64,000 nucleotides of DNA from Pseudomonas knackmussii B13 (GTDB lineage Bacteria > Pseudomonadota > Gammaproteobacteria > Pseudomonadales > Pseudomonadaceae). A model generated the notes under the pieces. The model had not been told where the DNA came from and did not search any database. It saw only the letters and a list, made by a program, of their open reading frames with translations. This document shows positions 42,875 through 50,626 of this stretch, piece after piece. Numbering within the stretch: position 1 is the first letter of the stretch; every line of letters begins with the position of its first letter. The DNA lies in NCBI RefSeq assembly GCF_000689415.1, contig NZ_HG322950.1, positions 2,301,501-2,365,500 of the forward strand, in the 5' to 3' direction. Position numbers and translations under genes: made by a program.

Positions 42875-44260
42875 ATGCAGTACACAAGCACGCGCGGCGC
42901 CGCGACACGAGTGGATTTTCGCACGGTGGTCCTGTCCGGCCTGGCCGAGGACGGCGGGCTCTACGTACCGGTGTCGCTGCCGCAGTTCAGCGCGAACGAG
43001 ATCGCCAACTGGTCCTGGCTGCCGTTCGACGAGCTGGCCTGGCGCGTCATCTCGCCCTTCGTCGGCGACAGCATCGACGAGGCGAGCCTGAGGTCGCTGG
43101 TGAGCGACAGCTATAGCCGCTTCCGCCACCGGGCCATCGCCCCGCTGCAGCAGATCGGCCACAACGAATGGGTCTTGCAGCTGTTCCATGGGCCGACCCG
43201 CGCGTCCAAGGATTTCGCCGCGCAATTGCAGATGCGCCTGGTGCAGCATTTCCTCGGCGAGAACGGCGACCGGGCGATGCTGGTCGGTGCGAGCAATGGC
43301 GATACGGCGGTGGCGGCCATCGAGGCGCTCGATGCCTGCCCGGGGGCCAGGCTGCTGGCGCTCTATCCGCGCACCGGCACTCCGGGCGACCGCATGGCGA
43401 TCCTGCAGGCGGCGGATTCCGGCCGTGTCTGCGCGCTGGCGGTGGACGGCAGCTTCGACGATTGCCAGTCCCTGGTTTCCCGGTTGTTCCGCCAATGGCC
43501 GTTGCCGGACGTGGTGCCCATCAGCTTCAACTCCACCAACTGGGTCGGCGTGCTGGCGCAGATCGTCTTCTACTTCCACGCCGCGCTGCAGTTGGGCGGG
43601 GGCCTGCGTCCGGTGGGCTTCAGCGTGCCGGCGGCCAGCTTCGCCGAGATCTACGCCGGCTTCATCGCGCAGAAGATGGGCCTGCCGATCAACCAGATCA
43701 TCGTGTCCACCAACCGCAACGACGCGCTGCACCAGTTCATCCATAGCAACCGCTACAACACGGGCTCATCCAGCCACACGCTGTCGCCGGCCATGGACTT
43801 CTCGCTGTTCTCCAACCTGGAACGCTTCGTCTGGGAGCTCTACGAGCGCAACGGCCCGGCGACCCGCGCGCTGATGGAGCACTTCGAGTACTGCGGCGAG
43901 CTGAGCATCGGCAACCGCCAGTGGCTGCAGGCTCGCATGCTGTTCGACTCCTACGCGGTGGGCGATGCCCAGACCCGCGAGGAGATCGCCACGCTGTTCC
44001 GCGAAACCGGTTGCGCGGTGGACCCGCACACAGCCACGGGCGCCTTCGCCGGGCGCCTGCACCGGCGCAACATCGGCGCGCCCATGGTGACGCTCGGGCA
44101 GATCGCGCCGGAGAAGTCGGCGGCGCTGCTCGCCGAGCTCGGGGCCTGGCACGGCGAGGTGCCGGCCAGCGCCGCCCTCGGCGCCCCGGCGCGGGTGCTA
44201 GGCCGTGACGACCTGCAGGGTCTCGGCGAAATCCTGGCGCAGTTGCAGGCCGGCCGATGA
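42875..44260 (+). CDS. Threonine-synthase-like PLP protein
   Basis: 461 aa from the ATG at 42875 with GGAG 5 nt upstream (a GTG two codons earlier is possible). The N-terminal YTSTRGAATRVDFRTVVLSG and the PLP-lysine segment LQLFHGPTRASKDFA (Lys112) are those of class-I threonine synthases; the usual LAF before KDF is replaced by RAS. Canonical threonine synthase turns phosphohomoserine into threonine. No homoserine kinase is nearby, and the location suggests a paralogue acting on homoserine-derived or other gamma-substituted substrates. The pocket change RAS for LAF supports altered specificity. It overlaps the Lrp gene by ATGA. Confidence 0.83.
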   Translation: MQYTSTRGAATRVDFRTVVLSGLAEDGGLYVPVSLPQFSANEIANWSWLPFDELAWRVISPFVGDSIDEASLRSLVSDSYSRFRHRAIAPLQQIGHNEWVLQLFHGPTRASKDFAAQLQMRLVQHFLGENGDRAMLVGASNGDTAVAAIEALDACPGARLLALYPRTGTPGDRMAILQAADSGRVCALAVDGSFDDCQSLVSRLFRQWPLPDVVPISFNSTNWVGVLAQIVFYFHAALQLGGGLRPVGFSVPAASFAEIYAGFIAQKMGLPINQIIVSTNRNDALHQFIHSNRYNTGSSSHTLSPAMDFSLFSNLERFVWELYERNGPATRALMEHFEYCGELSIGNRQWLQARMLFDSYAVGDAQTREEIATLFRETGCAVDPHTATGAFAGRLHRRNIGAPMVTLGQIAPEKSAALLAELGAWHGEVPASAALGAPARVLGRDDLQGLGEILAQLQAGR

Positions 44261-44694
44261 AGCGAATCCTCGACCCGCTCGACGAACGCATCCTCGCCGA
44301 ACTCACGGCCAACGCGCGGATCGCCCACGCCGAGCTGGGCGCGAAGGTCAACCTGTCGCGCAATGCCGTGCGCCAGCGCATCGAGCGCCTGGAGCGCGAT
44401 GGCGCCATCCAGGGCTACACGCTGCGCATCGGCGAAGGCCGGCGCCCGGCCTCGCTGATCAGCGCGGTGATCTTCGTCTACCGCTACGACCGCATGCGCG
44501 GCGAGGCCGTGCTCGACGCGCTGCGCGGCATCCCCGAGATCGTGCAGTGCGAGGTGCTCAGCGGCGAGTTCGACCTGATGCTGCGGGTCGAGGCCGCGAG
44601 CCCCGAGCGCGTTCACCTGGTCTGGAAGGAAATCGCCGCCATGCCCGGCGTCGAGAACACGGTGACTTCGTTCGTTCTCTCGGCGGTGATCTGA
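44257..44694 (+). CDS. Lrp/AsnC-family regulator
   Basis: 145 aa. The N-terminal winged HTH is ILDPLDERILAELTANARI then HAELGAKVNLSRNAVRQRIE. The C-terminal RAM ligand-binding domain is seen in RPASLISAVIFVYRYDRMRG and GEFDLMLRVEAASPERVHLV. Lrp-type proteins sense amino acids as octamers. It is translationally coupled (ATGA) to the threonine-synthase-like gene and followed by a strong terminator. It is the second regulator in the cluster beside the LysR protein, so amino-acid sensing may act at two levels, for example on this unit and on the separate homoserine dehydrogenase unit. Confidence 0.9.
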   Translation: MKRILDPLDERILAELTANARIAHAELGAKVNLSRNAVRQRIERLERDGAIQGYTLRIGEGRRPASLISAVIFVYRYDRMRGEAVLDALRGIPEIVQCEVLSGEFDLMLRVEAASPERVHLVWKEIAAMPGVENTVTSFVLSAVI

Positions 44695-44728
44695 CCCTTA
44701 CCGCCCCAACCGACCGCTGTTTCGCCAA

Positions 44729-44761
44729 CGCCGCCCGGACGCTGTCCGGGCGGCGTTTTTT
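44729..44761 (+). terminator. Strong intrinsic terminator after the Lrp gene
   Basis: A perfect 12-bp GC-rich stem CGCCGCCCGGAC / GTCCGGGCGGCG with a GCT loop is followed by T6. It separates the first transcription unit of the cluster from the homoserine dehydrogenase unit. Confidence 0.93.
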
Positions 44762-44889
44762 CGTTGTGGCGCGGGCTGCCCGGGACTGGGCAAAACGCCC
44801 AACAAATACAGCGTTTTGACCTATTCAACTGCCATGGCCCGAACCCTAGGCTGAGCTCCATCGAACAACAGCCTGGAGGAAGGCAAACC

Positions 44890-45933
44890 ATGACCGAATA
44901 CAAGATCGCCCTCGTTGGCTTTGGTGGTGTGAACCGTGGCCTGGCCCAACTGATCGCCGAGCGCAACGCCACCTGGCAGGCCGAGCTGGGCTTCAGCCTG
45001 AGCATCGTCGGCGTCACCGACCTGTTCCTGGGCTCGATCATCGACCGCAACGGCCTGGACGCCTCGACCCTGGCCAGCCTGCCGGCAGCCAAGGGCGCCT
45101 TCGCGCAACTGCCGGGCGGCTCCGCCGAAGCCTTCAACGAAGCGGTGATCAAGCAGTCCGGCGCCGACATCGTCGCCGAAGCGACCTTCACCAACCCGGT
45201 GGACGGCGAGCCGGCGGCGACCTTCTGCCGCTGGGCCCTGGAGGCCGGCAAGCACGTGGTCACCACCAACAAGGGCCCGATCGCCCTGCATGGCGCCGAG
45301 CTCAAGCAACTGGCCAAGGCCAACGGCGTGGCCTTCGAGTACGAAGGCTCGGTGATGAGCGGCACCCCCGTCCTGCGCCTGGCGAACAAGACCCTGGCCG
45401 GTGCCGAGGTGCGTGGCTTCGAAGGCATCCTCAACGGCACCTCCAACTACGTGCTGACGCGCATGGAGGAGGGCCTGAGCTTCGACGAGGCGGTGGCCAA
45501 GGCCCAGGAGCTGGGCTACGCCGAGGCCGACCCGAGCGCCGACGTGGACGGTTATGACGTGCGCCTGAAGGTCGTCATCCTGGCCAATGAACTGCTCGAT
45601 GCGCACCTGCAGGTCAGCGACGTCGCCTGCAACGGCATCCGCGGTATCAGCTCCGCCGACATCGAGCGGGTGCGTGACTCGGGCGCGCGCTGGAAGCTGA
45701 TCGGTTCGGCCCGCCGCGAGGACGACGGTTCGGTGCGCGCCAGCGTCGAGGCCCGCCTGCTGCCGAGCTGGCACCCGCTGATCGGCATTTCCGGCGCCAC
45801 CAATGCGGTGTCCTTCGAGACCGCGCTGCTGGGCGCAGTAACCGTTTCCGGACCGGGCGCCGGACGCATCGAGACGGCCTTCGCGCTGCTCTCGGACATC
45901 GTTGCCATCCACGCATCCCGCCACAAGGCCTGA
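44890..45933 (+). CDS. Homoserine dehydrogenase without ACT domain (catabolic-type paralogue)
   Basis: 347 aa from the ATG at 44890, preceded by GGAGGAAGG. It has the Rossmann motif IALVGFGGVNRGLAQLI, VVTTNKGPIALHGAEL, the catalytic region YEGSVMSGTPVLRL, GILNGTSNYVLTRMEEGLSF and DPSADVDGYDVRLKVVIL. The enzyme interconverts homoserine and aspartate-4-semialdehyde. The usual Pseudomonas Hom has about 430 residues with a C-terminal ACT domain for threonine feedback; that domain is absent here, which fits oxidative catabolic use. The product would be the substrate of the aldehyde dehydrogenase 12 nt downstream. Confidence 0.9.
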   Translation: MTEYKIALVGFGGVNRGLAQLIAERNATWQAELGFSLSIVGVTDLFLGSIIDRNGLDASTLASLPAAKGAFAQLPGGSAEAFNEAVIKQSGADIVAEATFTNPVDGEPAATFCRWALEAGKHVVTTNKGPIALHGAELKQLAKANGVAFEYEGSVMSGTPVLRLANKTLAGAEVRGFEGILNGTSNYVLTRMEEGLSFDEAVAKAQELGYAEADPSADVDGYDVRLKVVILANELLDAHLQVSDVACNGIRGISSADIERVRDSGARWKLIGSARREDDGSVRASVEARLLPSWHPLIGISGATNAVSFETALLGAVTVSGPGAGRIETAFALLSDIVAIHASRHKA

Positions 45934-45945
45934 GGAACGAAGCCC

Positions 45946-47364
45946 ATGAGCCCGACTACCGCATCCCTGGCCGCGACCCCGCAGCCCACCCAGATCGACG
46001 TGTTCAGCCCCTTCGACGGCAGCCTGGTCGGCAGCGTGCCTTGCCTCGGCCCGCAGGACGTCCCGGGCCTGCTCGCCATCGCCCGCCAGGGCGTGCGTGA
46101 AAGCGCGGCACTGCCACGGCACCGCCGCGCGAGCATCCTCGAGCGCACCGCGCAGCTCATCGAACGCGATGCCGCCGATTTCGCCGGGCTGATCGTCGAC
46201 GAGGCGGGCAAGACCCTGCGCCAGGCGGAAAAGGAAGTGAAGCGCTGCATCAACACGCTGAAGCTTTCCGCCGAGGAAGCGCGACGCAATGCCGGCGAGG
46301 TCGTGCCCTTCGACGCCTATGAGGGCTCGGAGTCGCGCCACGGCTGGTTCACCCGCGACCCGCTGGGGCTGATCCTCGCCATCACGCCCTACAACGACCC
46401 GCTGAACCTGGTCGCCCACAAGCTGGGCCCGGCCATCGCCGGCGGCAACTCGGTCATCCTCAAGCCTTCGGAGCTGGCGCCGCTGTCCGCGCTCAAGCTG
46501 GTCCAGTACCTGGTGGAAGCCGGCCTGCCGGAATCGGTGGTGACCGTCGCAACGGGAGGCGCCGACCTTGGCCGGGCGCTGGTGGCGGTGCGCGAGGTGC
46601 GCATGATTTCCTTCACCGGCGGTTTCGCCACCGGCGAGCAGATCGCACGGGGCGCCGGCCTGAAGAAGCTCGCCATGGACCTGGGCGGCAACGCTCCGGT
46701 CCTGGTGCTGGAGGACTGCGACCTGGGCGCCGCCGTCGAGTCCTGTGTATCGGGCGCCTTCTGGGCGGCCGGGCAGAACTGCATCGGCACCCAGCGCATC
46801 CTGGTCCAGGCGTCGATCTACGAGCAGTTCCGCGAGCGCTTCGTCGAACTGACCCGCGCCATGGTGCTCGGCGATCCGGGGCGGCGCGAGACCGATATCG
46901 GCCCGATGATCACCGAGGCGTCCGCGCGGCGGACCGAGCAGCTGGTGAGCGAGGCGCTGGTCGAGGGTGCGCGCCTGCTGTGCGGGCACAAGCGCCAGGG
47001 CGCGCTCTACGCGCCCACGGTGCTGGAGAATGTCGGCCACGACAGCCGCCTCTGGCGCGAGGAGGCCTTCGCCCCGGTGGTCATGCTGGAGCCGTTCGAC
47101 GACCTGGAGCAGGCGGTGGCGGCGGCCAATGCGCCGGAGTACAGCCTGCACGCCGGCCTGTTCACCCGCGACCTGTCCCTGGCGCTGTCGCTGGCCCGGC
47201 GCATCGAGGCCGGCGGGGTGATGGTCAACGATTCCTCCGACTACCGCTTCGACGCCATGCCCTTCGGCGGCTCCAAGTACGGCAGCCTGGGCCGCGAAGG
47301 CGTGCGCTTCGCCTACGAGGACATGACCCAGCCCAAGGTGGTGTGCATCAACCAGCTCGATTGA
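45946..47364 (+). CDS. NAD(P)-dependent aldehyde dehydrogenase, candidate aspartate-semialdehyde oxidase
   Basis: 472 aa starting MSPTTASLAATPQPTQIDVF. ALDH motifs are present: the oxyanion Asn in LAITPYNDPLNLVAHK, VILKPSELAPLSALK, FTGGFATGEQIARGAG and the catalytic Cys in FWAAGQNCIGTQRI. The general-base position reads KLAMDLGGNAP, Asp where most ALDHs have Glu. Next to homoserine dehydrogenase it would oxidise aspartate-4-semialdehyde irreversibly to aspartate, draining homoserine into central metabolism. It belongs to the subgroup near lactaldehyde/phosphonoacetaldehyde dehydrogenases, so another small aldehyde is possible. Confidence 0.88.
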   Translation: MSPTTASLAATPQPTQIDVFSPFDGSLVGSVPCLGPQDVPGLLAIARQGVRESAALPRHRRASILERTAQLIERDAADFAGLIVDEAGKTLRQAEKEVKRCINTLKLSAEEARRNAGEVVPFDAYEGSESRHGWFTRDPLGLILAITPYNDPLNLVAHKLGPAIAGGNSVILKPSELAPLSALKLVQYLVEAGLPESVVTVATGGADLGRALVAVREVRMISFTGGFATGEQIARGAGLKKLAMDLGGNAPVLVLEDCDLGAAVESCVSGAFWAAGQNCIGTQRILVQASIYEQFRERFVELTRAMVLGDPGRRETDIGPMITEASARRTEQLVSEALVEGARLLCGHKRQGALYAPTVLENVGHDSRLWREEAFAPVVMLEPFDDLEQAVAAANAPEYSLHAGLFTRDLSLALSLARRIEAGGVMVNDSSDYRFDAMPFGGSKYGSLGREGVRFAYEDMTQPKVVCINQLD

Positions 47365-47396
47365 GTTCGGCTGACGACCTTCACGGCCGTCATTTT

Positions 47397-47436
47397 CACC
47401 GGGTGGGTCCGCTCGCCGCGCCACCCGGTGTTTTTT
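47397..47436 (+). terminator. Intrinsic terminator between aldehyde dehydrogenase and RidA genes
   Basis: CACCGGGTGG and CCACCCGGTG form a perfect 10-bp stem with a 14-nt loop, followed by T6. The RidA start lies only 25 nt further on, so RidA is expressed by readthrough or by a promoter within or beyond this element. Confidence 0.88.
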
Positions 47437-47460
47437 CAGCGCATCGACAGGGAGCAAGCG

Positions 47461-47808
47461 ATGATCACGCGTTATGCAGAAGGCGCCAGGATGTCCCTGG
47501 CGGCGGCCTTCGGGCCCTTTTTCGAGACCGCCGGAGTGGCGGCGGAGGATACGAGCCAGGATGTGCAGGGGCAGCTCAGGGAGGTGCTGGCAACCATCGA
47601 CGGGTTGATGGCCGAGGCGGGTGTCGGCAAGGAGCAACTGACCCGGGTGCAGATCTGGCTGGCCGATTACGCCCACTTCGATCAGGTCAACGCCATCTAC
47701 GACGCCTGGCTGCAGGGCTATCCGAAGCCCGCTCGCGCCTGCGTCGGTGCCGATCTGGGGGAGGGCTACCAGGTGGAAGTGCAGGTGTTTGCCATCCGCG
47801 CTGTCTAG
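47461..47808 (+). CDS. RidA/YjgF-family enamine/imine deaminase-like protein
   Basis: 115 aa from the ATG at 47461, with AGGGAG upstream. The RidA fold is seen in QVQIWLADYAHFDQVNAIYD-like segments (here RVQIWLADYAHFDQVNAIYD) and GYPKPARACVGADLGEGYQV, with the substrate Arg in KPARACV. The family hydrolyses reactive enamine/imine intermediates released by PLP enzymes, for example 2-aminocrotonate from gamma-elimination. That makes it a logical last member of a cluster that begins with a gamma-lyase. It belongs to the Rid subgroup with GADL rather than the archetypal RidA sequence, so the substrate may differ. Confidence 0.88.
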   Translation: MITRYAEGARMSLAAAFGPFFETAGVAAEDTSQDVQGQLREVLATIDGLMAEAGVGKEQLTRVQIWLADYAHFDQVNAIYDAWLQGYPKPARACVGADLGEGYQVEVQVFAIRAV

Positions 47809-47978
47809 CTCGCCTGGCGCCTCTGGCTGGAGCATCGCCAGCCTCCTGGGGGGAAGGCGGGCCATGGATTCAACCGGTTGACGCAACAGTCCATGGCGGT
47901 ATGCCGCGAAGGGCTGGCCTGGTGCTGTTATGGACTCGCCCAGGAACCACCTGTGCTCTTGCGGCCATGCGCCGCGAC

Positions 47979-48100
47979 TTTGCCCTGGCGCCGATGGCCC
48001 TGGCTAATAGTCGCGGTCCCCGCGAAGCGCCAGCGCCGGCCAGGCCTGCCTTGCGTAACGCGACCAAGTGGGCGAAATGAATACCGAACAGGGCATCCTG
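47979..48100 (+). pseudogene. Remnant of a CDF-transporter promoter and 5' end
   Basis: This stretch resembles 60707-60854, the leader and first codons of the cation-diffusion-facilitator gene. Shared parts include GGCCCTGGCT(A/T)ATAGTCGCG, GCGAAGC-GCCAGCGCC and CAGGCCTGC. It ends in ATG AAT ACC GAA CAG GGC ATC CTG (MNTEQGIL, compared with MKTEQGIL). The ribosome site of the intact gene is missing here and similarity stops after codon 8, where the AraC gene's stop codon begins. It is a fossil of a duplicated or lost transporter gene. Confidence 0.7.
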
Positions 48101-48102
48101 TC

Positions 48103-49089
48103 TCACTCCAGCACCGTTGCGTGACGCTTGCGATACTCCGCCGGCGTCACCCCCACGACGCGCATGAATGCCCGCCGCAGCGTGTCGACGCTGGAGAAGC
48201 CGCATTCCGCCGCCACCTGCTTGGGCACGATGTTTCCCTCCTCGAGCAGGAGCCTCGCCGCCGACACCCGCGCGGCCTCGACCCAGCTGGCAGGCGTTAG
48301 GCCCACTTCATCGCGAAACAGGCGCGACAGGTGCCTTGGGCTGACGCCGATGCGCGCCGCCAGGCTCCGCACATCGTGGGGTTGCGCCGGGTGCGCCGCG
48401 ACCCAGCGCTGCAGCTCCTGCAATGCCGAGCGATTCGCCGCCGCGGGCGCTTCGCGGCGGCTGAACTGCGCCTGGCCGCCGGGACGTTTGAAATACATCA
48501 CCAGCTGGCTGGCGACCTTCAGGGCGATGTCGCGGCCCAGGTCTTCCTCGACCAGGGCCAGTGCCAGGTCCATGCCGGCGGTGACGCCCGCTGCCGTGCG
48601 CAGCTTGCCGTCGCGCACGTGGATCGCATCGGCATCCACCGTCACCTGCGGATAGCGCCTGGCCAGTGGATCGGCCATCGCCCAGTGCGTGGTGATTCGC
48701 CGGCCATCGAGCAGGCCGGCCTCGGCCAGGAGGTAGGCTCCGCTGCAGACGGAGCCGAAGCGGCGGGCCAGGGGCGCCGTGCGACGGATCCAGTCGAGCA
48801 CCCGCGGCTCGGCGGGCGCGTCGCCCACGTGCGGCGCGCCGGCGACCAGCAGCGTGTTGAACCTGGGCAGGCTCGTCGCTTGGGGATCGTCCTCGATCAC
48901 GATGTCCGGCAGCAGCCTGGCGCCCGACGACGCCCGCAGCGGACCGTGGCGCAGCGCTACCACCTGCAGGCGGTAGATCTCGGCGCCGGCTTGCACGTTG
49001 GCTTCGGCGAAGACGTCGAGCGGGCCGGATATGTCCAGCAACTGGAAGCCTTCGATGGCCAGAAGGCCGATGTTGCGTGCGCTAGGCAT
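48103..49089 (-). CDS. GlxA-type regulator: DJ-1/PfpI domain plus AraC HTH
   Basis: 328 aa. Residues about 5-170 form a DJ-1/PfpI (GATase1-like) domain with the nucleophile-elbow Cys in RFGSVCSGAYLLAEAGLLDG (read in parts). Residues about 225-325 hold the two AraC HTHs: DVRSLAARIGVSPRHLSRLF and VPKQVAAECGFSSVDTLRRA. GlxA-type regulators bind small ligands through the inactive amidase domain, as in GbdR/CdhR/ArgR of Pseudomonas. It is divergent from two HD-domain genes and presumably controls them. The 112-bp spacer (49090-49201) should contain the operator. Confidence 0.9.
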   Translation of the reverse strand: MPSARNIGLLAIEGFQLLDISGPLDVFAEANVQAGAEIYRLQVVALRHGPLRASSGARLLPDIVIEDDPQATSLPRFNTLLVAGAPHVGDAPAEPRVLDWIRRTAPLARRFGSVCSGAYLLAEAGLLDGRRITTHWAMADPLARRYPQVTVDADAIHVRDGKLRTAAGVTAGMDLALALVEEDLGRDIALKVASQLVMYFKRPGGQAQFSRREAPAAANRSALQELQRWVAAHPAQPHDVRSLAARIGVSPRHLSRLFRDEVGLTPASWVEAARVSAARLLLEEGNIVPKQVAAECGFSSVDTLRRAFMRVVGVTPAEYRKRHATVLE

Positions 49090-49201
49090 GGCGGGTGTCC
49101 GGAATGTTCGTGGATGGCTCGATTCGTCGTGTTAAGACGATTGAAGACATTGTGCGGCGACTCATAGACTCGAAACAACCCCCACCGAACAGGAGTCGAC
49201 C

Positions 49202-49843
49202 ATGAGCCTCACACTCGGCGACATCGCCATTCCCGACAGCAAGCTGGCCCGCGAAATCACCGAGCTGGTGCGCGATACCGAATCGCCTTTGCTGTTCCAC
49301 CACTCCAGCCGCGTCTACTACTGGGCCGCGCTGGCGGCCCGGCATCGCGGGTTGCGCTACGACGCGGAACTGCTTTACGCCGGCGCCATGTTCCACGACA
49401 TGGGGCTGACCGCTGCGCACAGCAGCCATGACAAGCGCTTCGAGGTGGATGGCGCCAATGCGGCCGCGGACTTCCTGCGCAGCCGCGGCATCGGCGAACG
49501 CGAGGTGGAGAAGGTCTGGACCGCCATCGCCCTGCACACGACGCCGGGCATTCCCGAGTTCATGGCGCCGGAGATCGCGCTGGTGACGGCAGGCGTGGAG
49601 ATGGATGTGCTCGGCATCCGCTACCACAGCTTCGCCGAGGCTGACCGCGAAGCCGTGGTGCACGAGCATCCGCGTACCGAGCAGTTCAAGGAGGACATCA
49701 TCCAGGCCTTCTACGACGGTATCCGGCACAAGCCCGAGACCACCTTCGGCAACGTCAAGGCCGATGTGATTTGCGACAAGGAGCCGCATTTCTATCGAGG
49801 CAACTTCTGCAGCGTGATCCGCGCATCGGCCTGGAAGGGCTGA
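49202..49843 (+). CDS. HD-domain hydrolase, cyanamide-hydratase-like (copy 1)
   Basis: 213 aa starting MSLTLGDIAIPDSKLAREIT. HD-type metal ligands appear in LLFHHSSRVYYWAALAARH (first His), AGAMFHDMGLT (HD pair) and TAIALHTTPGIPEFM (next His). The pattern FHHSxRVYYW and HDMGL is that of the cyanamide hydratase-like HD group, which also includes fungal Cah and yeast Ddi2. These hydrate small nitrile-like compounds, but the family is broad. It is paralogous to the next gene and divergent from a GlxA-type regulator, so an inducible pair acting on a small molecule is likely. Confidence 0.82.
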   Translation: MSLTLGDIAIPDSKLAREITELVRDTESPLLFHHSSRVYYWAALAARHRGLRYDAELLYAGAMFHDMGLTAAHSSHDKRFEVDGANAAADFLRSRGIGEREVEKVWTAIALHTTPGIPEFMAPEIALVTAGVEMDVLGIRYHSFAEADREAVVHEHPRTEQFKEDIIQAFYDGIRHKPETTFGNVKADVICDKEPHFYRGNFCSVIRASAWKG

Positions 49844-49940
49844 GCGGGCCACCCGGGAGATGAACGCCCCCGGCGTTGCCCGCTCCCTCGGCAACGTCGG
49901 GGTAAGCAGGTAGACGAACCAGACGAAGGAGGTAGTGACC

Positions 49941-50591
49941 ATGCAAACGAAAACCACGCGCGGCGCTGCGCTGCCGGACAGCCAGTTGGCACGCGAGGTC
50001 AGGCAGCTCATCCGGGACACCTGCAGCGAACTGCTGTTCGCGCATTCCACGCGCGTCTATCTGTGGGGCGCGTTGCTCGGCGAGCGACGGGGCCTGACCT
50101 TCGACCCCGAACTGCTCTATGTCGCCGCCATGTTCCACGACATCGGCCTCACGACGCTCTATCGCGACAGCCAGCTGCGCTTCGAGGTGGATGGGGCGAA
50201 CGCCGCGCGCGATTTCCTGCGCAGCCATCGCATCAGCGAATCCGACATCGACAGGGTCTGGAATGCCGTCGCGCTGCATACCACGCCGGGGATTGCGGAG
50301 CACATGCATGCCGAAATCGCCCTGCTGCAGGCGGGGGCGGGCATGGACGTGGCCGGGCGGGGATTCGAACAGTTCACCGATGAAGAAAGGAGCCTGGTCC
50401 TGGCGGACTATCCCCGCGAGCGCGATTTCGCCAACCGGATGATCGACACCTTCTACCAGGGCATGAAGCACCGCCCCGCGAGCACCTTCGGCACCTTCAA
50501 CGACGACTTCCTCGCCCACCGGGATCCCACCTTCGAGCGGGTGGACCTGTGCAACATCATTCTCCATTCCCGGTGGGAAAAACCGTGCTGA
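49941..50591 (+). CDS. HD-domain hydrolase, cyanamide-hydratase-like (copy 2)
   Basis: 216 aa from the ATG at 49941, preceded by GGAGGT (a GTG two codons earlier is possible). HD ligands match those of copy 1: LLFAHSTRVYLWGALLGERR, AAMFHDIGLTTLYRDSQLRF and NAVALHTTPGIAEHMHAEIA. The two proteins align along their whole length, with the same EVDGANAARDFLRS-type segment, so they arose by tandem duplication and then diverged. The 97-nt gap between them has no terminator, which suggests co-transcription. Substrates may differ between the two copies. Confidence 0.82.
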   Translation: MQTKTTRGAALPDSQLAREVRQLIRDTCSELLFAHSTRVYLWGALLGERRGLTFDPELLYVAAMFHDIGLTTLYRDSQLRFEVDGANAARDFLRSHRISESDIDRVWNAVALHTTPGIAEHMHAEIALLQAGAGMDVAGRGFEQFTDEERSLVLADYPRERDFANRMIDTFYQGMKHRPASTFGTFNDDFLAHRDPTFERVDLCNIILHSRWEKPC

Positions 50592-50616
50592 GCGCTGGCC
50601 GGCTCGCCCAGCACGG
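50583..50616. terminator. Hairpin between convergent HD-domain and aldo-keto reductase genes
   Basis: CCGTGCTG and CAGCACGG form a perfect 8-bp stem with an 18-nt loop; the left arm includes part of the HD gene's end. There is no U-run, so it may be a weak bidirectional terminator. Confidence 0.4.
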
Positions 50617-50626
50617 AGCGCCTTCG

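Noticed and set aside
44821..47886. A 1021-codon open frame on the minus strand
   Set aside because: It is the mirror of three well-supported plus-strand genes (homoserine dehydrogenase, aldehyde dehydrogenase, RidA). GC-rich codon bias leaves long empty frames opposite real genes, and the translation has no recognisable motif.
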